Shown: positions 33,536-45,924, numbered from the stretch's first letter. The stretch is DNA of 64,000 nt from Lepus europaeus (GCF_033115175.1 NC_084834.1:13241294-13305293); one strand, 5' to 3'. Numbers and translations are program-made. The notes: generated by a model from the sequence alone, not told the origin.

Positions 33536-34865
33536 TTTTTGTTAACTTTTATTTAATAAATATAAATTTCCAAAGTACAGCTTTTGGATTACAGTGGCTT
33601 TTTCCCCCCATAACCTCCCTCCCGCCTGCAACCATCCTATGTCCCGCTCCCTCTCCCATCCCATTCACATCGATTCATTTTCAATTACCTTTATATACAG
33701 AAGATCAATTTAATATATATTAAGAAAGATTTCAACAGTTTTCACTCACAACACAAAGTATAAAGTACTGTTTGAGTACTAGTCATACCATTAATTCACA
33801 TAGTACAACACATTAAGGACAGAGATCCTACATGGGGAGTAAGTGCACAGTGACTCCTGTTGTTGATTTAACAATTGACACTCTTGTTTATGGCATCAAT
33901 AATCACCTGAGGCTCTTGCCATGAGTTGCCAAGGCTATGGAAGCCTTTTGAGTTCGCCAACTCTGATCACATTTAGACAAGGTCATAGTCAAAGTGGAAG
34001 TTCTCTCCTCCCTTCAGAGAAAGGTACCTCCTTCTTTGATGTCCCATTCTTTCCACTGGGATCTCACTCACAGAGATCTTTCATTTAGGTCATTTTTTTT
34101 TTTTGGCAGAGTGCCTTGGCTTTCCATGCCTGAAATACACTCATGAGCTTTTTAGCCAGATCCAAATGCCTTAAGGGCTGATTCTGAGGCCAGAGTGCTG
34201 TTTAGGACAACTGCCATTCTATGAGTCTGCTGTGTATCCTGCTTCCCATGTTGGATCATTCTCTCCTTTTTACTTCTATCAGTTAGTATTAGCAGACACT
34301 AGTCTTGTTTATGTGATCCCTTTGACTCTTAATCCTATCATTATGATCAATTATGAACTGAAATTGATCACTTGGACTAGTGAGATGGCATTGGTACATG
34401 CCACCTTGATGGGACTGAACTGGAATCCCTTGGTACGTTTCTAACTCTACCATTTGGGGATATTCTGATTGAGCATGTGCCAAACTATACATCTCCTCCC
34501 TCTCTTATTCCCATTCTTACATTTAACAGTGATCACTTTTCAGTTAAATTTAGACACCTAAGAATAATTGTGTGTTAATTAAAGTGTTCAACCAATAGTA
34601 TTAAGTAGAACAGAAAATTACTAAAAGGGATAAAGTATTAAGTTATTCCTCGACAGTCAGGACAAGGGCTGTTCATGTCACTGTTTCTCATAGGGTCCAA
34701 TTCACTTCAACAGGTTTCCTTTTTGTTGCTTGATTAGTTGTCACTAGTCAGGGAGAACATATGATATTTATCCCTTTGGTACTGGTTTATTTCACTCAGC
34801 ATGATGTTTTCCAGATTCCTCCATTTTGTTGCAAATGACCGGATTTCATTTTTTTTCTGCTGTAT
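33536..34865 (-). mobile_element. L1 3'UTR and 3' end, minus
   Basis: The left edge is poly-T followed by the reversed L1 terminus ('aacttttatttaataaatat'). It passes through 'gacagagatcctacatgggg' and reaches the conserved block 'catttgcaacaaaatgg' (reversed, about 34,815-34,855). No ORF2 sequence is included. Confidence 0.88.
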
Positions 34866-35685
34866 AATTATGGGAGAGGGAAGGTGTTGAAACGGCTGGT
34901 TGTGTGTTGATGGCACCAGGATCTGGTGCAAAAATGACTATGATATAAATGTGAAGAGACTTCAAATTCAGGTCACCCAATACGAACCCTCAGGAGTAGG
35001 AAGAGAAAGAAATCCAACCTGTGAAGAAAAAAGCATCAGAGAACTTTAGTACCAGGCATTAGCAGAAACACTTATGCACCACACCTGCCAAATGATTGCT
35101 TCTACAGACCATCTGCTTCTGAATCTCATTTAAAAAATTCTTCCTGCTACAGTATATCTGGGATGGGTCAAGGAAATATCTGCTTCTTGAAAGTTCCATG
35201 AGTGATTCATATATAGTACAAAGCTTGAGAACTTTGTGGATACTAAAAGGCAGAAGTTGTTAAGATATCGAGGAGTTCAAAGAGCACATAAAGAACATCT
35301 AATTATGGAGTTAAAGTTCAGAGTCAGCATAGCACTAACTGAAAGATGACTCAGCAGGAAAGTAAATGTGATGCATAGGTTAGAACTGATGCTAGGATGT
35401 AAACATCAAGAAGCAAGTTAGTCATCCTCAGCAGGAGTTCACAAAGGGTCTTTACGTACCACCAAGAAAATTTTTCACTTTATTCCAAAGGCAGTAGATG
35501 CCAAGAGCAAATATTATTCATGAAAATTACAGGACCATTTTACTTCTAGAGTAGACTGGAAAACAGAATGCAAAGAAGCAAAAGTGAAACAAAATTAAAG
35601 AGGCATATTAACCAAAAGGTAACGAGGGCATGAGCAATGTCTGGAACAACAGAGATGGGAGAGTGAAGTAGATCTTAGAATACTT
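34866..35685. other. Unassigned intergenic sequence
   Basis: The missing 3' half of the 28.9-kb L1 does not resume here. No gene or repeat recognised. Confidence 0.4.
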
Positions 35686-35689
35686 TAGG

Positions 35690-36000
35690 GGGCCAGCATC
35701 ATGGCGTAATGGGTAAAACCATTGCTTCTGATGCTGGCATCCCATGTTTGTGTCCTGGCTGCTCTGCTTCTGAACTGACTCCCTGTTAATGTGCCTGGGA
35801 AAGAAGCAAAGGATGGCTCAAGTGCTTGGGTTCCTGCACCCACACGGGAGACCTGAATGAAGCCCTCAGCTCCCAGTTTCAGCCTGGCCCAGCCCTGCCT
35901 GTTGCAGCCATTTAGGGAGTGAACCAGCAGATGGAAGATCTCTGTGTATGGGGGGGTATCTCCCCCCTCTCTATGTAACTTCCTTTCAAATAAATAAATT
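35690..36000 (+). mobile_element. CSINE, plus
   Basis: 'ggggccagcatcatggcgta', core 'gatggctcaagtgcttgggt' and tail 'cctttcaaataaataaattt'. Confidence 0.9.
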
Positions 36001-37855
36001 TTGGCTGTTTGATTGAATATAGGAAGGAAGAAATAGGCAGAAATTGAGAAAAAGTCCCAAATTTTTTACTATGAGGAGGAAGAGATGAGGAGAAATTGAG
36101 AAATTCTACTCACATTTTAAACTAGGATGATTCAGTAATAATGTCATTTAGGGAGAGAGAGAGCAATCTAAGAAGAAAAAGAGAGATAGCAAAGTGTGTT
36201 CATCAGAACTGTTGATTGCAAATGCAGTTAAATAACTGGGTTAGACAAAAAAGAAAAGACTTTTAGTGCTCTATGGAAGCCAAGAAAGAAAAGAAGACAG
36301 GAGGGGAGAGGAGAGGAGAAAAGAAAAAAGAAGGAAGGAAGGAAGGAAGGAAGGAAGGAAGGAAGGAAGGAAGGAAGGACAGACAAAAGAAGATGCATTA
36401 TACTATCCTTTGTGGTAACAATACTCTGCTCATCTTGTTTTGTGTATAATTCTATCTGATCTGCCCACAGACACAGAACAGGAGTTATGTCACACCAAAG
36501 CATCCCATGGTTTTAGCTAAGTGATTGGCTCACAGGTGATTATGAAAACCAAGCTATGCCAATCAGTAGATTTCATTAGACTTTTCCATTACAGTTAACA
36601 GAGACTTTCTCCTGAGAGCTTTTGTGTTTGGCAACACTGCTTTAGAAGGAAGACTGGAGCACCCTGCAGCCATCTTTCTCAGCACCCTAGAAAAAGCCTA
36701 ACAGTGTGAAGTCCAATTAAGACTAACTCAAAATCTAAGACAAGCAGAAATGGGAGATGGATAAAAAGAGAAAACCAGCAGTTCTGAAGTGTCAGTGATA
36801 GGCATAAATAAGGGCCTGATGACCACATCTCTATCTTTGCATTAGCTACTTTGCCCTCTTTCCAATCACGTAAGAAATTGAGTTCATTTCTCCATTAAGG
36901 CTGGTTAGCAATGGGGTCTGCAGCACATTAAGTACAAGATTCTTAATTAATACCTGCTGAAAGGCAGACCTACTGGACCCCAGGACAGATCAGATGCAAG
37001 AACCAGACTGTCACAGGGTCTGTCCTTTCCCTTACACTGGACTCTCTCTGGATGTTGCTTTCACTCTTTCACTGCAGAACACCTCCCTTCACATAGCTGA
37101 AAATGTGGCTATGAGCAGCTCCTCAGTTTCATTTCTCATAACTTTTATTCCCAAAGAGGAGCCCCATTTTACTCCTAGTGGTTCCAAGTTCAAGTATTCA
37201 AAGAAACGGTTATAATTGATCTACCTGTGTCACATTATGGATCAATCAACTGTCACTGGAGTTAAATGGCTTACGTTGAGCCAGTTTGACATTCCTGGAC
37301 CAATCAAATAGGGCCAGTGAGGCAGTTCCATGTGCAAAAATGACAATGCTTTCGTGCTGATTTGAGACACCTGCAAAGAGCCAAAAAGAGACAAAAAGAA
37401 TGTGGAAAGTTAAAATTCTTATTCAAGCCTTTAAGATATAATTGGTACATTTAACTAAATTTGATGAAAAATTTAATAACAGAATATATACTTTGAATTC
37501 ATATATAGTTCACCCCAAGACTACATAAATTTCTAGTTTTCAGAACAGTTTTGCGTACTTTAAGATAGCCATGCACTACATTTGAATGGACATTGTAGAT
37601 TGAGAGAAAAGAGTGAATCACAGAGAGAGGCCCTTGGGAGCAGAAACTCTTGATTTATGTTTCTACCCTATTGGGCAACAGATGAGGCTATGGAGTAGCA
37701 GAGGCTCAGGACTCCAACAACATTGGGTCTGAGAAAGCGAAAAACCAGTTGTCATTAAATGGGAAGAAGATTATGCATGGGGCAGGTTCAGGGTAAGTTT
37801 GAATTGTCTCAGACAACCAAGTGGAGGTATTGAGTGAAGTACTGGAAATATAGGA
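36001..37855. other. Unassigned intergenic sequence
   Basis: Only the GGAA microsatellite at 36,330-36,379 stands out. Frames up to 91 codons cover that repeat or show no known protein. Confidence 0.4.
36330..36379. repeat. (GGAA)n microsatellite
   Basis: About 12 uninterrupted GGAA units after a purine-rich lead-in. GGAA arrays can bind ETS factors, but nothing here shows that use. Confidence 0.95.
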
Positions 37856-37857
37856 CT

Positions 37858-38095
37858 AGGGGCCGGAGCTGTGGCACAGAGGGGAAAGCCGCCACCTTTG
37901 CTACCAGCATCCCATGTGGATGCCACTTCATGCCCCGGCTGCTCTACTTCTGATCCAGCTCCCAGCCAATGGCCTGGGAAAAGCAGCAGAGAGTGGCCCA
38001 AGTCCTTGGGCCCCTGCACCAACATGGGAGACCCAGGTGAAGCTCCTGGCTTCCACCTGACCCAGCCCTAGCCATTGCGGCCATCTCAGGCCAGT
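37858..38095 (+). mobile_element. CSINE, 3'-truncated, plus
   Basis: 'aggggccggagctgtggcac' head through core 'agtggcccaagtccttgggc' to 'ccattgcggccatctcagg'. The pyrimidine tail is missing. Confidence 0.88.
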
Positions 38096-38560
38096 GGATT
38101 AGTATTGCAGTTGCCATGGGTGATTTTGAGTTTCTATACAGTGTTGGGAGCAAAAGCCAAGAGTTACACTTAGACCATGAATGCCATCAGCAAAGACAAA
38201 TTAGATGGGACCTTGTCCTGGAAACTAGAGGACATGTACACTGCAGTATCTAGCATCTTAGTTCTCGGACTCATTCATGTTCATGTCCTGTAAGCCACAC
38301 TTCTTCCTGCACGCACAAGGACACTATCTGAGGGAGATAATTAGAAGGCTTTTTGATAAGCTGACACTGTGTTTTTATTTTTCCAAAAGAGATGGCATAT
38401 AAAGATTTATTCATTTATTTAACAGGTCAGACTAAACTTTATATCAAAGTGAATGTTTGTTCTTTTTCTACCAGCAGGTGGAGAGAAACAGCAAATCACT
38501 ATAGTCAAATCTAAGGGAAGTAAACTTTATGCTCACATTGGATTTGCTGCCTGTTTCAAA
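38096..38560. other. Unassigned intergenic sequence
   Basis: No gene or repeat recognised. Confidence 0.4.
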
Positions 38561-38564
38561 TTTT

Positions 38565-38880
38565 TGCGCCATGGAGCAGATTAAGATGTCTGGATCCCAT
38601 AACAGAGTGCCTGGGTTTGATACCTGGTTCTGGCTCCTGACTCTAGCTTCCTGCTAAGACAGATCTTAGGAAGCAAGCAACAATGATGGTTCAAGTAATT
38701 TGTTCTTCAGAGCCATGTGGGAGGCCTATATTGTATTCTTGGCTCCAACAGCCCCAGCCCAGCTCCAGTTATTGTGCACATTGGAAAATGAACAAGCAGA
38801 TGAGAGTTTTTCTGTCTGTCTATCTGTCTATCTATCTATCCATTCTTTGTTTCTTTCCCTCTCAATTTTTTTTTCATTTT
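38565..38880 (+). mobile_element. CSINE, diverged, plus
   Basis: 'gcgccatggagcagattaag' head, a middle typical of older copies, and a tail with (TCTA)n. Confidence 0.75.
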
Positions 38881-38884
38881 TGAC

Positions 38885-39390
38885 CCACACATGGGGAAGT
38901 CTTAATTATGTTTCCACTAACAAACTTTCCAGATCACTTTCTTAGCTTATGTTTGACTTCTTTTCAAGCACATATGGTCTCTTATTTGCAATTATTTGAC
39001 TACTGTAAAACTGGTCCTTACTGGTGATTTTGGTTGATGAAATTGATTAATATTTCATGAGAGACTAACAGGAGAAATCAGGACATTAACTCTGAAAACA
39101 GGAGATGGACCTGAAAAGCAGAAGGATAGCGGGAATCGAGCTAAAGTGGGAGGACTCAGAAATCAAACACAAAAAAAGTCAAAGTGTAGTTGACCGGCAA
39201 TGCAAAAAAGCTTAGAGAATGGTGAACATACGAGTGTACAGGTAACGATCTATGATGTGTACACAGACACGGTGAATAGTTTTAAAATCTCCTTTAGATA
39301 TCTAATGCATGTGCATTTCAGGTATATTTAAGCGGTCAGAATGAGGCCGATGTTTTGGAAAGCATATTAACAATAATGAGCAAGCACTGA
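38885..39390. other. Unassigned intergenic sequence
   Basis: No gene or repeat recognised. Confidence 0.4.
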
Positions 39391-39394
39391 GCTC

Positions 39395-39605
39395 AGAGAG
39401 ATTTGCATTTTAGAACTAACACTGCCTTTATTAGCCATGTGGATCTGGGGAAGACCTCATTGAACTTCAGTGTCCCCTTCCATAAGATGGGGCTCATAAG
39501 AACACATGACTCACCAGGTTGTTTGAAGAACTGAACAAGGTGATGTATGTGAGGCTCTTCACACAGTGTCTGCCCGAGTTAAATACTCCACAGTTATCTG
39601 TCATT
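39395..39605 (-). mobile_element. MIR SINE, minus
   Basis: 'gaacttcagtgtccccttcc', 'ataagatggggctcataag' and 'ttcacacagtgtctg' are reversed MIR landmarks. Confidence 0.7.
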
Positions 39606-40064
39606 CTTTGTTATTATGTCCATGGAGAAAGCTACCCTATATAGGGCATTTCCAGCAGTAACTTTCTTCCTCACTCACCTCTCCTCCCTTCTTAGAGCCC
39701 TTGCTGGGTCTCAACAGTGACGCTCTCATCAACACCTGCTCTTCCACCATGGGGAGACTGTGGACTCACCCAGTGGATCCCTGAGTGGGGAACATCACTG
39801 AACAAAGTCCTATGGCCAGACCCACAAGCAAGACAGGCCAGGCCATGGATGTTCACTGGAAGGCATTCGGAAGACTGTGCAATGGGACAAACTGCATGAG
39901 ACTGGACTCAAAGGTTTAAAATTCCTTATGAGTAAAAGTACTCCTAAAAGTAAAAACTTATTTAAATATAACAGTTTGAGCACTGTTTGGTCTCTAAAAA
40001 TGAAGACTTTACTTGGAAAAGCTATTCCTTTTTTTAAAGAAAAATCAACATATGAGCTCTTTAA
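39606..40064. other. Unassigned intergenic sequence
   Basis: Open frames at 39,717-39,899 and from 39,877 look unlike known proteins, and the second runs on into a SINE. Confidence 0.35.
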
Positions 40065-40395
40065 AAAAAAAAGTTTGCATTTACTTAATTATTTATTTGG
40101 AAGACAGAGCAAAACAGAGAGGAGAGACAGAAAAATCTTCCATGCACCAATTCACTCCTCAAATGGCTGTGGTAGCCAGGTGTTCCAGACCAAAGTCAGG
40201 AGCCAGGAATTCCATCCTGTTCTCCTACTTGCTGGCAGGAGACCAAGTACTGGCACTGTCTTATGCTGCCTTTGCAGGCACATTAGCAGGAAGCCAGATT
40301 GGAAGCGAAGAGTAGGGATTTGAACAGGCACCATGATGCCAGCATCACAAGTGGCGGCTTAACTCCTAACCCAATGCACCACAATGCAGCCCCAA
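40065..40395 (-). mobile_element. CSINE, minus
   Basis: Reversed: tail 'cttaattatttatttggaag', block 'catgcaccaattcactcctc' and head 'gcaccacaatgcagcccc'. Confidence 0.82.
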
Positions 40396-40580
40396 CAGAT
40401 AAATTCTTTAACTATATAAATTTAAGGCAAGTCCTTTGTTCTTGATGAAATTGTGGTAACCTGTAGCATGAGGTTAAGTGATTCGATTTAGACATTTGTG
40501 CAAGATAGAATCAGGACTTGGAGAATACTGACCTCATTTCTTTTTTCCTCTTGCTTTTGGTTTGATTACTATGCTTCAAG

Positions 40581-40766
40581 GATTGCTTACAGAGCAGCTT
40601 GGCTGACGGAGACCTTGAGCAGAACTACTCCAAGGCCCAGAAGACGCTAAGTGATGAGAAACTTCCTCAGAAGTTTTTACAGAATCCAAACTTGCCCTAC
40701 TCCCTTGGCATGGGAGGTATGGGAACACGGGATGCGCGCCCCCACAAGAAGCCCTGGCAGTCATAG
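40581..40766 (+). CDS. Possible terminal coding exon of an unrecognised gene
   Basis: The frame from 40,581 gives 61 sense codons and a TAG at 40,764-40,766 (DCLQSSLADGDLEQNYSKAQ ... ARPHKKPWQS). The frame opens only from 40,566, just after an in-frame TGA. The base before the exon ends a pyrimidine-rich tract and 'tatgcttcaag', a fair splice acceptor. 'attaaa' near 40,963 could serve as a poly-A signal. The sequence lies outside recognised repeats and reads as hydrophilic protein with a basic C-terminus. I do not recognise the family and find no upstream exon. It could equally be a chance frame, as the opposite strand is also open here. Confidence 0.3.
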   Translation, partial: DCLQSSLADGDLEQNYSKAQKTLSDEKLPQKFLQNPNLPYSLGMGGMGTRDARPHKKPWQS

Positions 40767-40969
40767 CAACAGGAGGGCTTTCTCACACAACTCCGATGGC
40801 AGTGCTTGTTAGCCAGAGGACGCTAGAACAAGAGAGAACACGAAGATGTCACAATGGCCATGTAACCAGCAAGGCTTCCGTTTGGCAACGGGCAAACCTG
40901 AGTGTGGAACACACGAATGCTGAGGTCTGCTGAAATGCTGCAGGAGGCACTGTCATTTGAGCATTAAAA

Positions 40970-41200
40970 ATCAAATTAGCTATAGAAAATGTGGCACATA
41001 TACACAGTGGAATATAAAGTATTTAGCTATGTTTAAAAAGAATGAAATGCTGTCATTTGCAGCAAAATGGATGGAACTAGAGGACCTCACATTGAGTGAA
41101 ATAAACTAGACACAGAAAGACAAATAGCACATGTTCTCCTTCATATGTGGAAGCTAAAATTTAAAAAATCCCCCCACTCTTGTCCAGAAGAGTTAGTTGT
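40970..41200 (+). mobile_element. Old L1 3'UTR fragment, plus
   Basis: 'gtggaatataaagtatttag', 'tcatttgcagcaaaatggat' and 'cacatgttctccttcatatg' are classic L1 3' region words. Confidence 0.85.
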
Positions 41201-41840
41201 GACCTGGAGAAGCAGCTCAGGTGCAGAGTTCAGATAGCAGGTCCCCCAACACAGCATTAGGCATTGAGCTGTTTGGTTTCCAAGAAAATAGGCCCCGAGG
41301 TCCACTTCACAGCTCACAATTTGTCCTGACAGGCTTACACTTCACTAGGAACCCATCAAACACTACTTCATTTGCATTGTGCCTAAACCCCACTCATATA
41401 CAAAATCCTGTATAACTTGATTTTTTCCTTTAAGATATACCACAGTTTTACAGATGTACTATAAAACATGTTGCAAGGTCTCTGCAAATCTGACTTAGAT
41501 AGCCTACAACTTTGTCCCTGGTGGTATTAGAATGACTGGGTAAGGACAATACTAGATCACATTTTTAAAAATATCTTCTTCAAGCACTCTTCAGTGTGTG
41601 TATTTCAATTTCTTCCAAAAGCAGTACTGAATCTACTTGCAAACCAAAGGATGCTTATAGCATAAAAGTTTCCATTCTATAAACCTATTAAGTTCATCAA
41701 CCCAAGAAGAAAAAAAAAATCACAAAGCAAAAACAAAAACAGTCATTATAATGGAAAAAAGTCAGAGGTTTTTTTTTTTTGTTTTGTTTTATAAATTTAC
41801 TAAAACTCAGGCTGTACTTCATAATAGAGCAATGATAAAA
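41201..41840. other. Unassigned intergenic sequence
   Basis: No gene or repeat recognised apart from short A and T runs. Confidence 0.4.
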
Positions 41841-41851
41841 AGAGAAGTCTT

Positions 41852-42207
41852 AGCTGGCACCGCGGCTCACTAGGCTAATCCTCCACCTTGCGGCGCCGGC
41901 ACACCAGGTTCTAGTCCCGGTCGGGGCGCCGGATTCTGTCCCGGTTGCCCCTCTTCCAGGCCAGCTCTCTGCTGTGGCCCAGGAGGGCAATGGAGGATGG
42001 CCCAAATCCTTGGGCCCTGCACCCCATGGGAGACCAGGAGAAGCACCTGGCTCCTGCCATCAGATCAGCGCGGTGTGCCGGCCGCGGCGTACTGGCCGCG
42101 GCGGCCATTGGAGGGTGAACCAACAGCAAAAGGAAGACCTTTCTATCTCTCTCTCTCACTGTCCACTCTGCCTGTCAAAAAAATTTTAAAAATTAAAAAA
42201 AAAAGAG
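41852..42207 (+). mobile_element. CSINE, full length, plus, young
   Basis: Head 'agctggcaccgcggctcact' and end 'ctgcctgtcaaaaaaatttt'. The duplication agagaagtctt lies at 41,841-41,851 and 42,208-42,218. Confidence 0.95.
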
Positions 42208-42460
42208 AGAGAAGTCTTTTTTCCTCCTTTATAATATCACCAAGCAAGGATTAGTGAAATGATCAAAAATCACTTAAAATTCTATGAGTCTCCAACACCT
42301 CTCTCCTAGTCCTCACTCCTGACTTAGGATCTTATTTTCTCTTTCATTGCTAAAAAGTGAAAATTTAGAAGTGAATGTGCACAAGCCTCCCCCAACCATC
42401 ACCACATCTCCCTACCTCCCCAACTGCAGCCATACACTGTCACTATTGGTAATCTCTTTT

Positions 42461-42785
42461 TTTTTTTTCTTTTTTGACAGATAGAGTCAGACAGTGAGAG
42501 AGAGAGACAGAGAGAAAGGTCCAAAGGTCTTCCCTCCGCCAGTTCACCCCCCAAGTGGCCACTATGGCCGGCGCTGCGCCAATTGGAAGCCAGGAGCCAG
42601 GTGCCTTTTCTTGGTCTCCCATGTGGGTGCAGGGGCCCAAGCACCTGGGCCATCCTCCACTGCCCTCCTGGGCCACAGCAGAGAGTTGGACCGGAAGAGG
42701 AGCAACCAGGACTAGAACCCGGTGCCTACATGGGATGCCGGCACCACAGGCAGAGGATTAACCAAGTGAGCCATGGTGCCGGCCC
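42461..42785 (-). mobile_element. CSINE, full length, minus, young
   Basis: Poly-T and 'gacagatagagtcagacagt' to 'agccatggtgccggccc'. The duplication ggtaatctcttt lies at 42,449-42,460 and 42,786-42,797. Confidence 0.95.
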
Positions 42786-43444
42786 GGTAATCTCTTTGTA
42801 TACATAAAAAATGCCATTTCCCCTGCTTTTGCTCTCAATCTCATCTACTTGCGCCCACTCAGGAACATTGTTCCGGAAACTCTCTGCTTTCTCTTCCCTG
42901 GAGTCAGTCTTCAAAGTGGCCCCGAGTGATGCCCACCTCCTGGTATCCACACATGACACGGTCTCCTCTCACACCCGCCTCCTGGTAGAACTGTGTGTCT
43001 GATAGAATACTGCAGGAGCCACAGGGTGGGACCTCAGAGGCCGGGTCATAAAGGACAATGACACTGCTACTCTCTTACATTGCTCACCCTGTAGGGAAGC
43101 CAGCATCATGTTGTGAGAACACTCAGGCAGCACTTTGAGGGGCCTTTGTGAAGAACTGAGGTCTCCCTTAGCAGCTTGAACCAAAGTGCCCGCATGTAAG
43201 TAGCCATCTGGATGTGGATCCATGGGACCCAACCACATGTCTAGATGACCAGAGCCCTAAATCATATCTGACTGCAACCTTATGGGAGATCCTGAGTAGG
43301 AACTTCTACCCAGGCACTCCCAAATGCAGAAACCATGGAAACTGTGAGAGCTAATACATGTTTAGTGCTCTTTTAAGACTCTATATTTGGGAGGGGGAAA
43401 TGTTCCATAGCAGGTTAATCTTTCTTCTGTATCTGAGTGATAGT

Positions 43445-43775
43445 TAGGCCTTGGTTGCTTGTTTCTCATTCAGCTCCCTGCTGATGTGCCTGGGAAACCA
43501 GTGGAGGATAGCCTAAAAGGTTTAGACCCCTGCCATTCACGTGGGAGACCAGGATGGAACTCTGGGCTCCTGAATTGGCTTGGCCCAGACCTGGCTATTG
43601 CAGGCATATTTGGGAAGTGAACCAGTAGATGGAAGAACCCCCCCTCCCTCCCCACTCCCCATCTCCCTCATCCTCTCTCCCTCTCCTCTCTCTCTCTCTT
43701 CCTCTGTCACTATTCCAGATAGATAGATAGATAGATAGATAGAGATAGATAGATAATCTTTTTTTAAAAAAGACA
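43445..43775 (+). mobile_element. CSINE, 5'-shortened, plus, with GATA tail
   Basis: 'ccctgctgatgtgcctggga', 'gtgaaccagtagatggaaga', a long pyrimidine block and a GATA array. Confidence 0.8.
43717..43755. repeat. (GATA)n microsatellite
   Basis: About nine GATA units with one GAGATA interruption, in the tail of a SINE. Confidence 0.93.
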
Positions 43776-43837
43776 CTACGCTGTGGATGGCTACAGTCAT
43801 CATATAGCAATAGGAGCAATAGATGGCTAATACATAT

Positions 43838-44145
43838 CCCATGATCAAAATACTTCAGCGGCTCCCCATTTCCCTCACAGGAAGTTAAAGTCCTCATGGT
43901 GATGCACAAGGTCCCTAATGTCCTTTGTAACTTTACCTTCTACCACCTCAGCTCCTGCTATAGTGACCCCCTGCCATCCCTCAAATATGCCTCAGAACTT
44001 CTGAACTGGCATCCCCTCTCCTTCTGCTCCTAGGCAGGCTCAAATGTCGCCCCGTCAGTGAGGCGAACGCTCCAAAACTGCACATTTCCTACTCCCCACA
44101 GAGTCCACTCTCCTTTTTAATCCTCATTTTTTTCTGAACACCTGT
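43838..44145. mobile_element. L2-like ancient LINE fragment
   Basis: 'aaaatacttcagcggctccc', 'gttaaagtcctcatggtgat' and 'cttctgctcctaggcaggct' follow L2 word order. Diverged. Confidence 0.5.
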
Positions 44146-44650
44146 ATTACTCAGCTTTTTGTTACTACAACAAAAATATCTGAAAAACGCAAACTTAGAA
44201 GGAAAAAGATTTATTTTAGCTCACAGTTTTGGAGATAGGTAGGTAGCTAGCTAGCTAGCTAGATAGATAGTTCACAGTCCAAGATCCGCCAGCCCCATCA
44301 GTCTTGTGTGTGCCGAGGGTGGTAGATGGCAGAATGTGTGCCAAGGAAACAGCATGTGGTGAGCCAGGAATCAGACTCACAGAAGCACCCTCATTCTCCA
44401 TATCCATGTGTTTCTATAAATTTTCCCTGATTTTGTAACTCATGGGACTCCATGGAGAGCCCAAAACACCTTGGTTGCAAGGACATGAGGTTGCCCATGT
44501 GGAAACAAGAAGATTCGTTGGTACATCTCTGGAATCTTCCATGTTCAGTGAGAGCCAGAGGTATGCAGTTACAGCATCGCTCCAGGCTTCACTCCAGCAG
44601 ACTCACAGTGAGGGAAATTTGGCATGAGTGGTGGGGCAGAAAGATGACCA
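44146..44650. mobile_element. MaLR-like old LTR fragment
   Basis: 'gttactacaacaaaaatatc', 'agatttattttagctcacag' and 'cacagtccaagatccgccag' resemble the same old LTR superfamily as 3,075-3,425. Weak call. Confidence 0.4.
44235..44272. repeat. (AGGT)/(AGCT)/(AGAT) compound tetranucleotide repeat
   Basis: Successive short AGGT, AGCT and AGAT arrays. Confidence 0.9.
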
Positions 44651-45270
44651 ATAATAATTATGGTCTCAGGATCAACTGACATAGCAAAAACCACTGCCTT
44701 TTTCTTCCTATATTAAGTCATTTATACAGATTCTGGCAGGATACCACCAAAAGAGAAAAATGACATGTTAAATGGATTCCTTTTCTCTTCTAAAAAAGCC
44801 AAGGAAGAGTCCTAACACAGTCATGCATAATTGCCTTTTCTAATCAGTCAGCGGGTGTTATTGTTTGTACAATTCACAATTTCTCATTACATGGAGAGAT
44901 CCTCAAAATGAGGACCAGGCGCTCCCACCCTGTAGGACCATTTAGCAACTAGGGGAAGGAGGGGACACAATCTAAAATTTTTTAAAGCCCTCACACGCAT
45001 ATACTCTGAAAAGGTTGTAAAATAATAACTAGATTTCAGAGTTTAAATGTGAAATTACTGACTTTGTTTCCTGTAGAAAAAAATAAAATATTACTTTACA
45101 GATTTCTCACTTTACAAGTATTTCTGTAATATATGGAGAATGGCTGAAAGAGATAATTAAGCAAATTAAATATATATATTAATAAGCCAATAAATGAATC
45201 ATTTATTTAAATATGATAATTTGTGGGGCTAGTTTTGCTTCACAATACTAGGTTAATAAAATAGTTTAAC
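44651..45270. other. AT-rich intergenic sequence
   Basis: No gene or repeat recognised. Confidence 0.4.
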
Positions 45271-45274
45271 TGCT

Positions 45275-45592
45275 AAAATAAATTTTATTTATTTATTTAA
45301 AAGGCAGAGTTACAGAGGGGGAGAGATTTTCTGTCTCCTGGTTCATTCTCCAAATGGCAACAATGGTTGGGCTGGGGCCAGGCCTAAGTCAGGAGCCTAG
45401 AACTCCATTCAGGGCTCCCACGTGGGTGGTAAGAGACCAATCACTTGGGCTGTGTTCTACTGCCCGTCCAAGTGCATTAACAGGGAGCTTGATTAGAAGT
45501 GGAGCATCCGGGACTCAAATTGGCGCTCATATGGGATGCCCAGTGTCACAGGCAGCATCCTAGCCAGCTGACACACAAGGTCCCACCTGCTG
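45275..45592 (-). mobile_element. CSINE, minus
   Basis: Reversed: 'tttatttatttatttaaaag', 'gtctcctggttcattctcca' and the 'cacttgggctgtgttctac' core. Confidence 0.85.
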
Positions 45593-45924
45593 TAAAGTAA
45601 TCACAGATTTAGGATAATAACATTTTATAGACTATTTATTAGGACACTTTTAGAAAAATTGAGCAAATAGGACAGGGTTTCATATACATCTTCTTTCCTC
45701 TCTCAAAGTTCTTTCATTATTAACATCTGTAAATAGTGCAATACATTTGTCTCAAATGATAAACCAATATAAATATGAACCAGTTATGATTTATTACTAT
45801 TAACTAAATTCCAGGTTTACATTGGAATTCATGTGCTTTGTGTACAGTGGAAGATGTATAGGGCTAAGAGCACAGTCTACCTAGGCTAACGCTGCATTGC
45901 TAGATCTGTCAATTACTAACAGGA

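Larger units (their letters stand above)
42870..43835 (+). mobile_element. MaLR LTR (MLT1-like), split by a SINE
   Basis: 'gatgcccacctcctggtatc', 'gggaagccagcatcatgttg', 'gactgcaaccttatgggaga' and 'aaactgtgagagctaataca' follow MLT1 order. The expected end ('atagcaataggagcaataga') resumes at about 43,800 after the SINE at 43,445-43,775. Confidence 0.65.

Noticed and set aside
39877-40323. 148-codon plus-strand frame
   Set aside because: Its second half is a reversed SINE and the first half shows no known protein.
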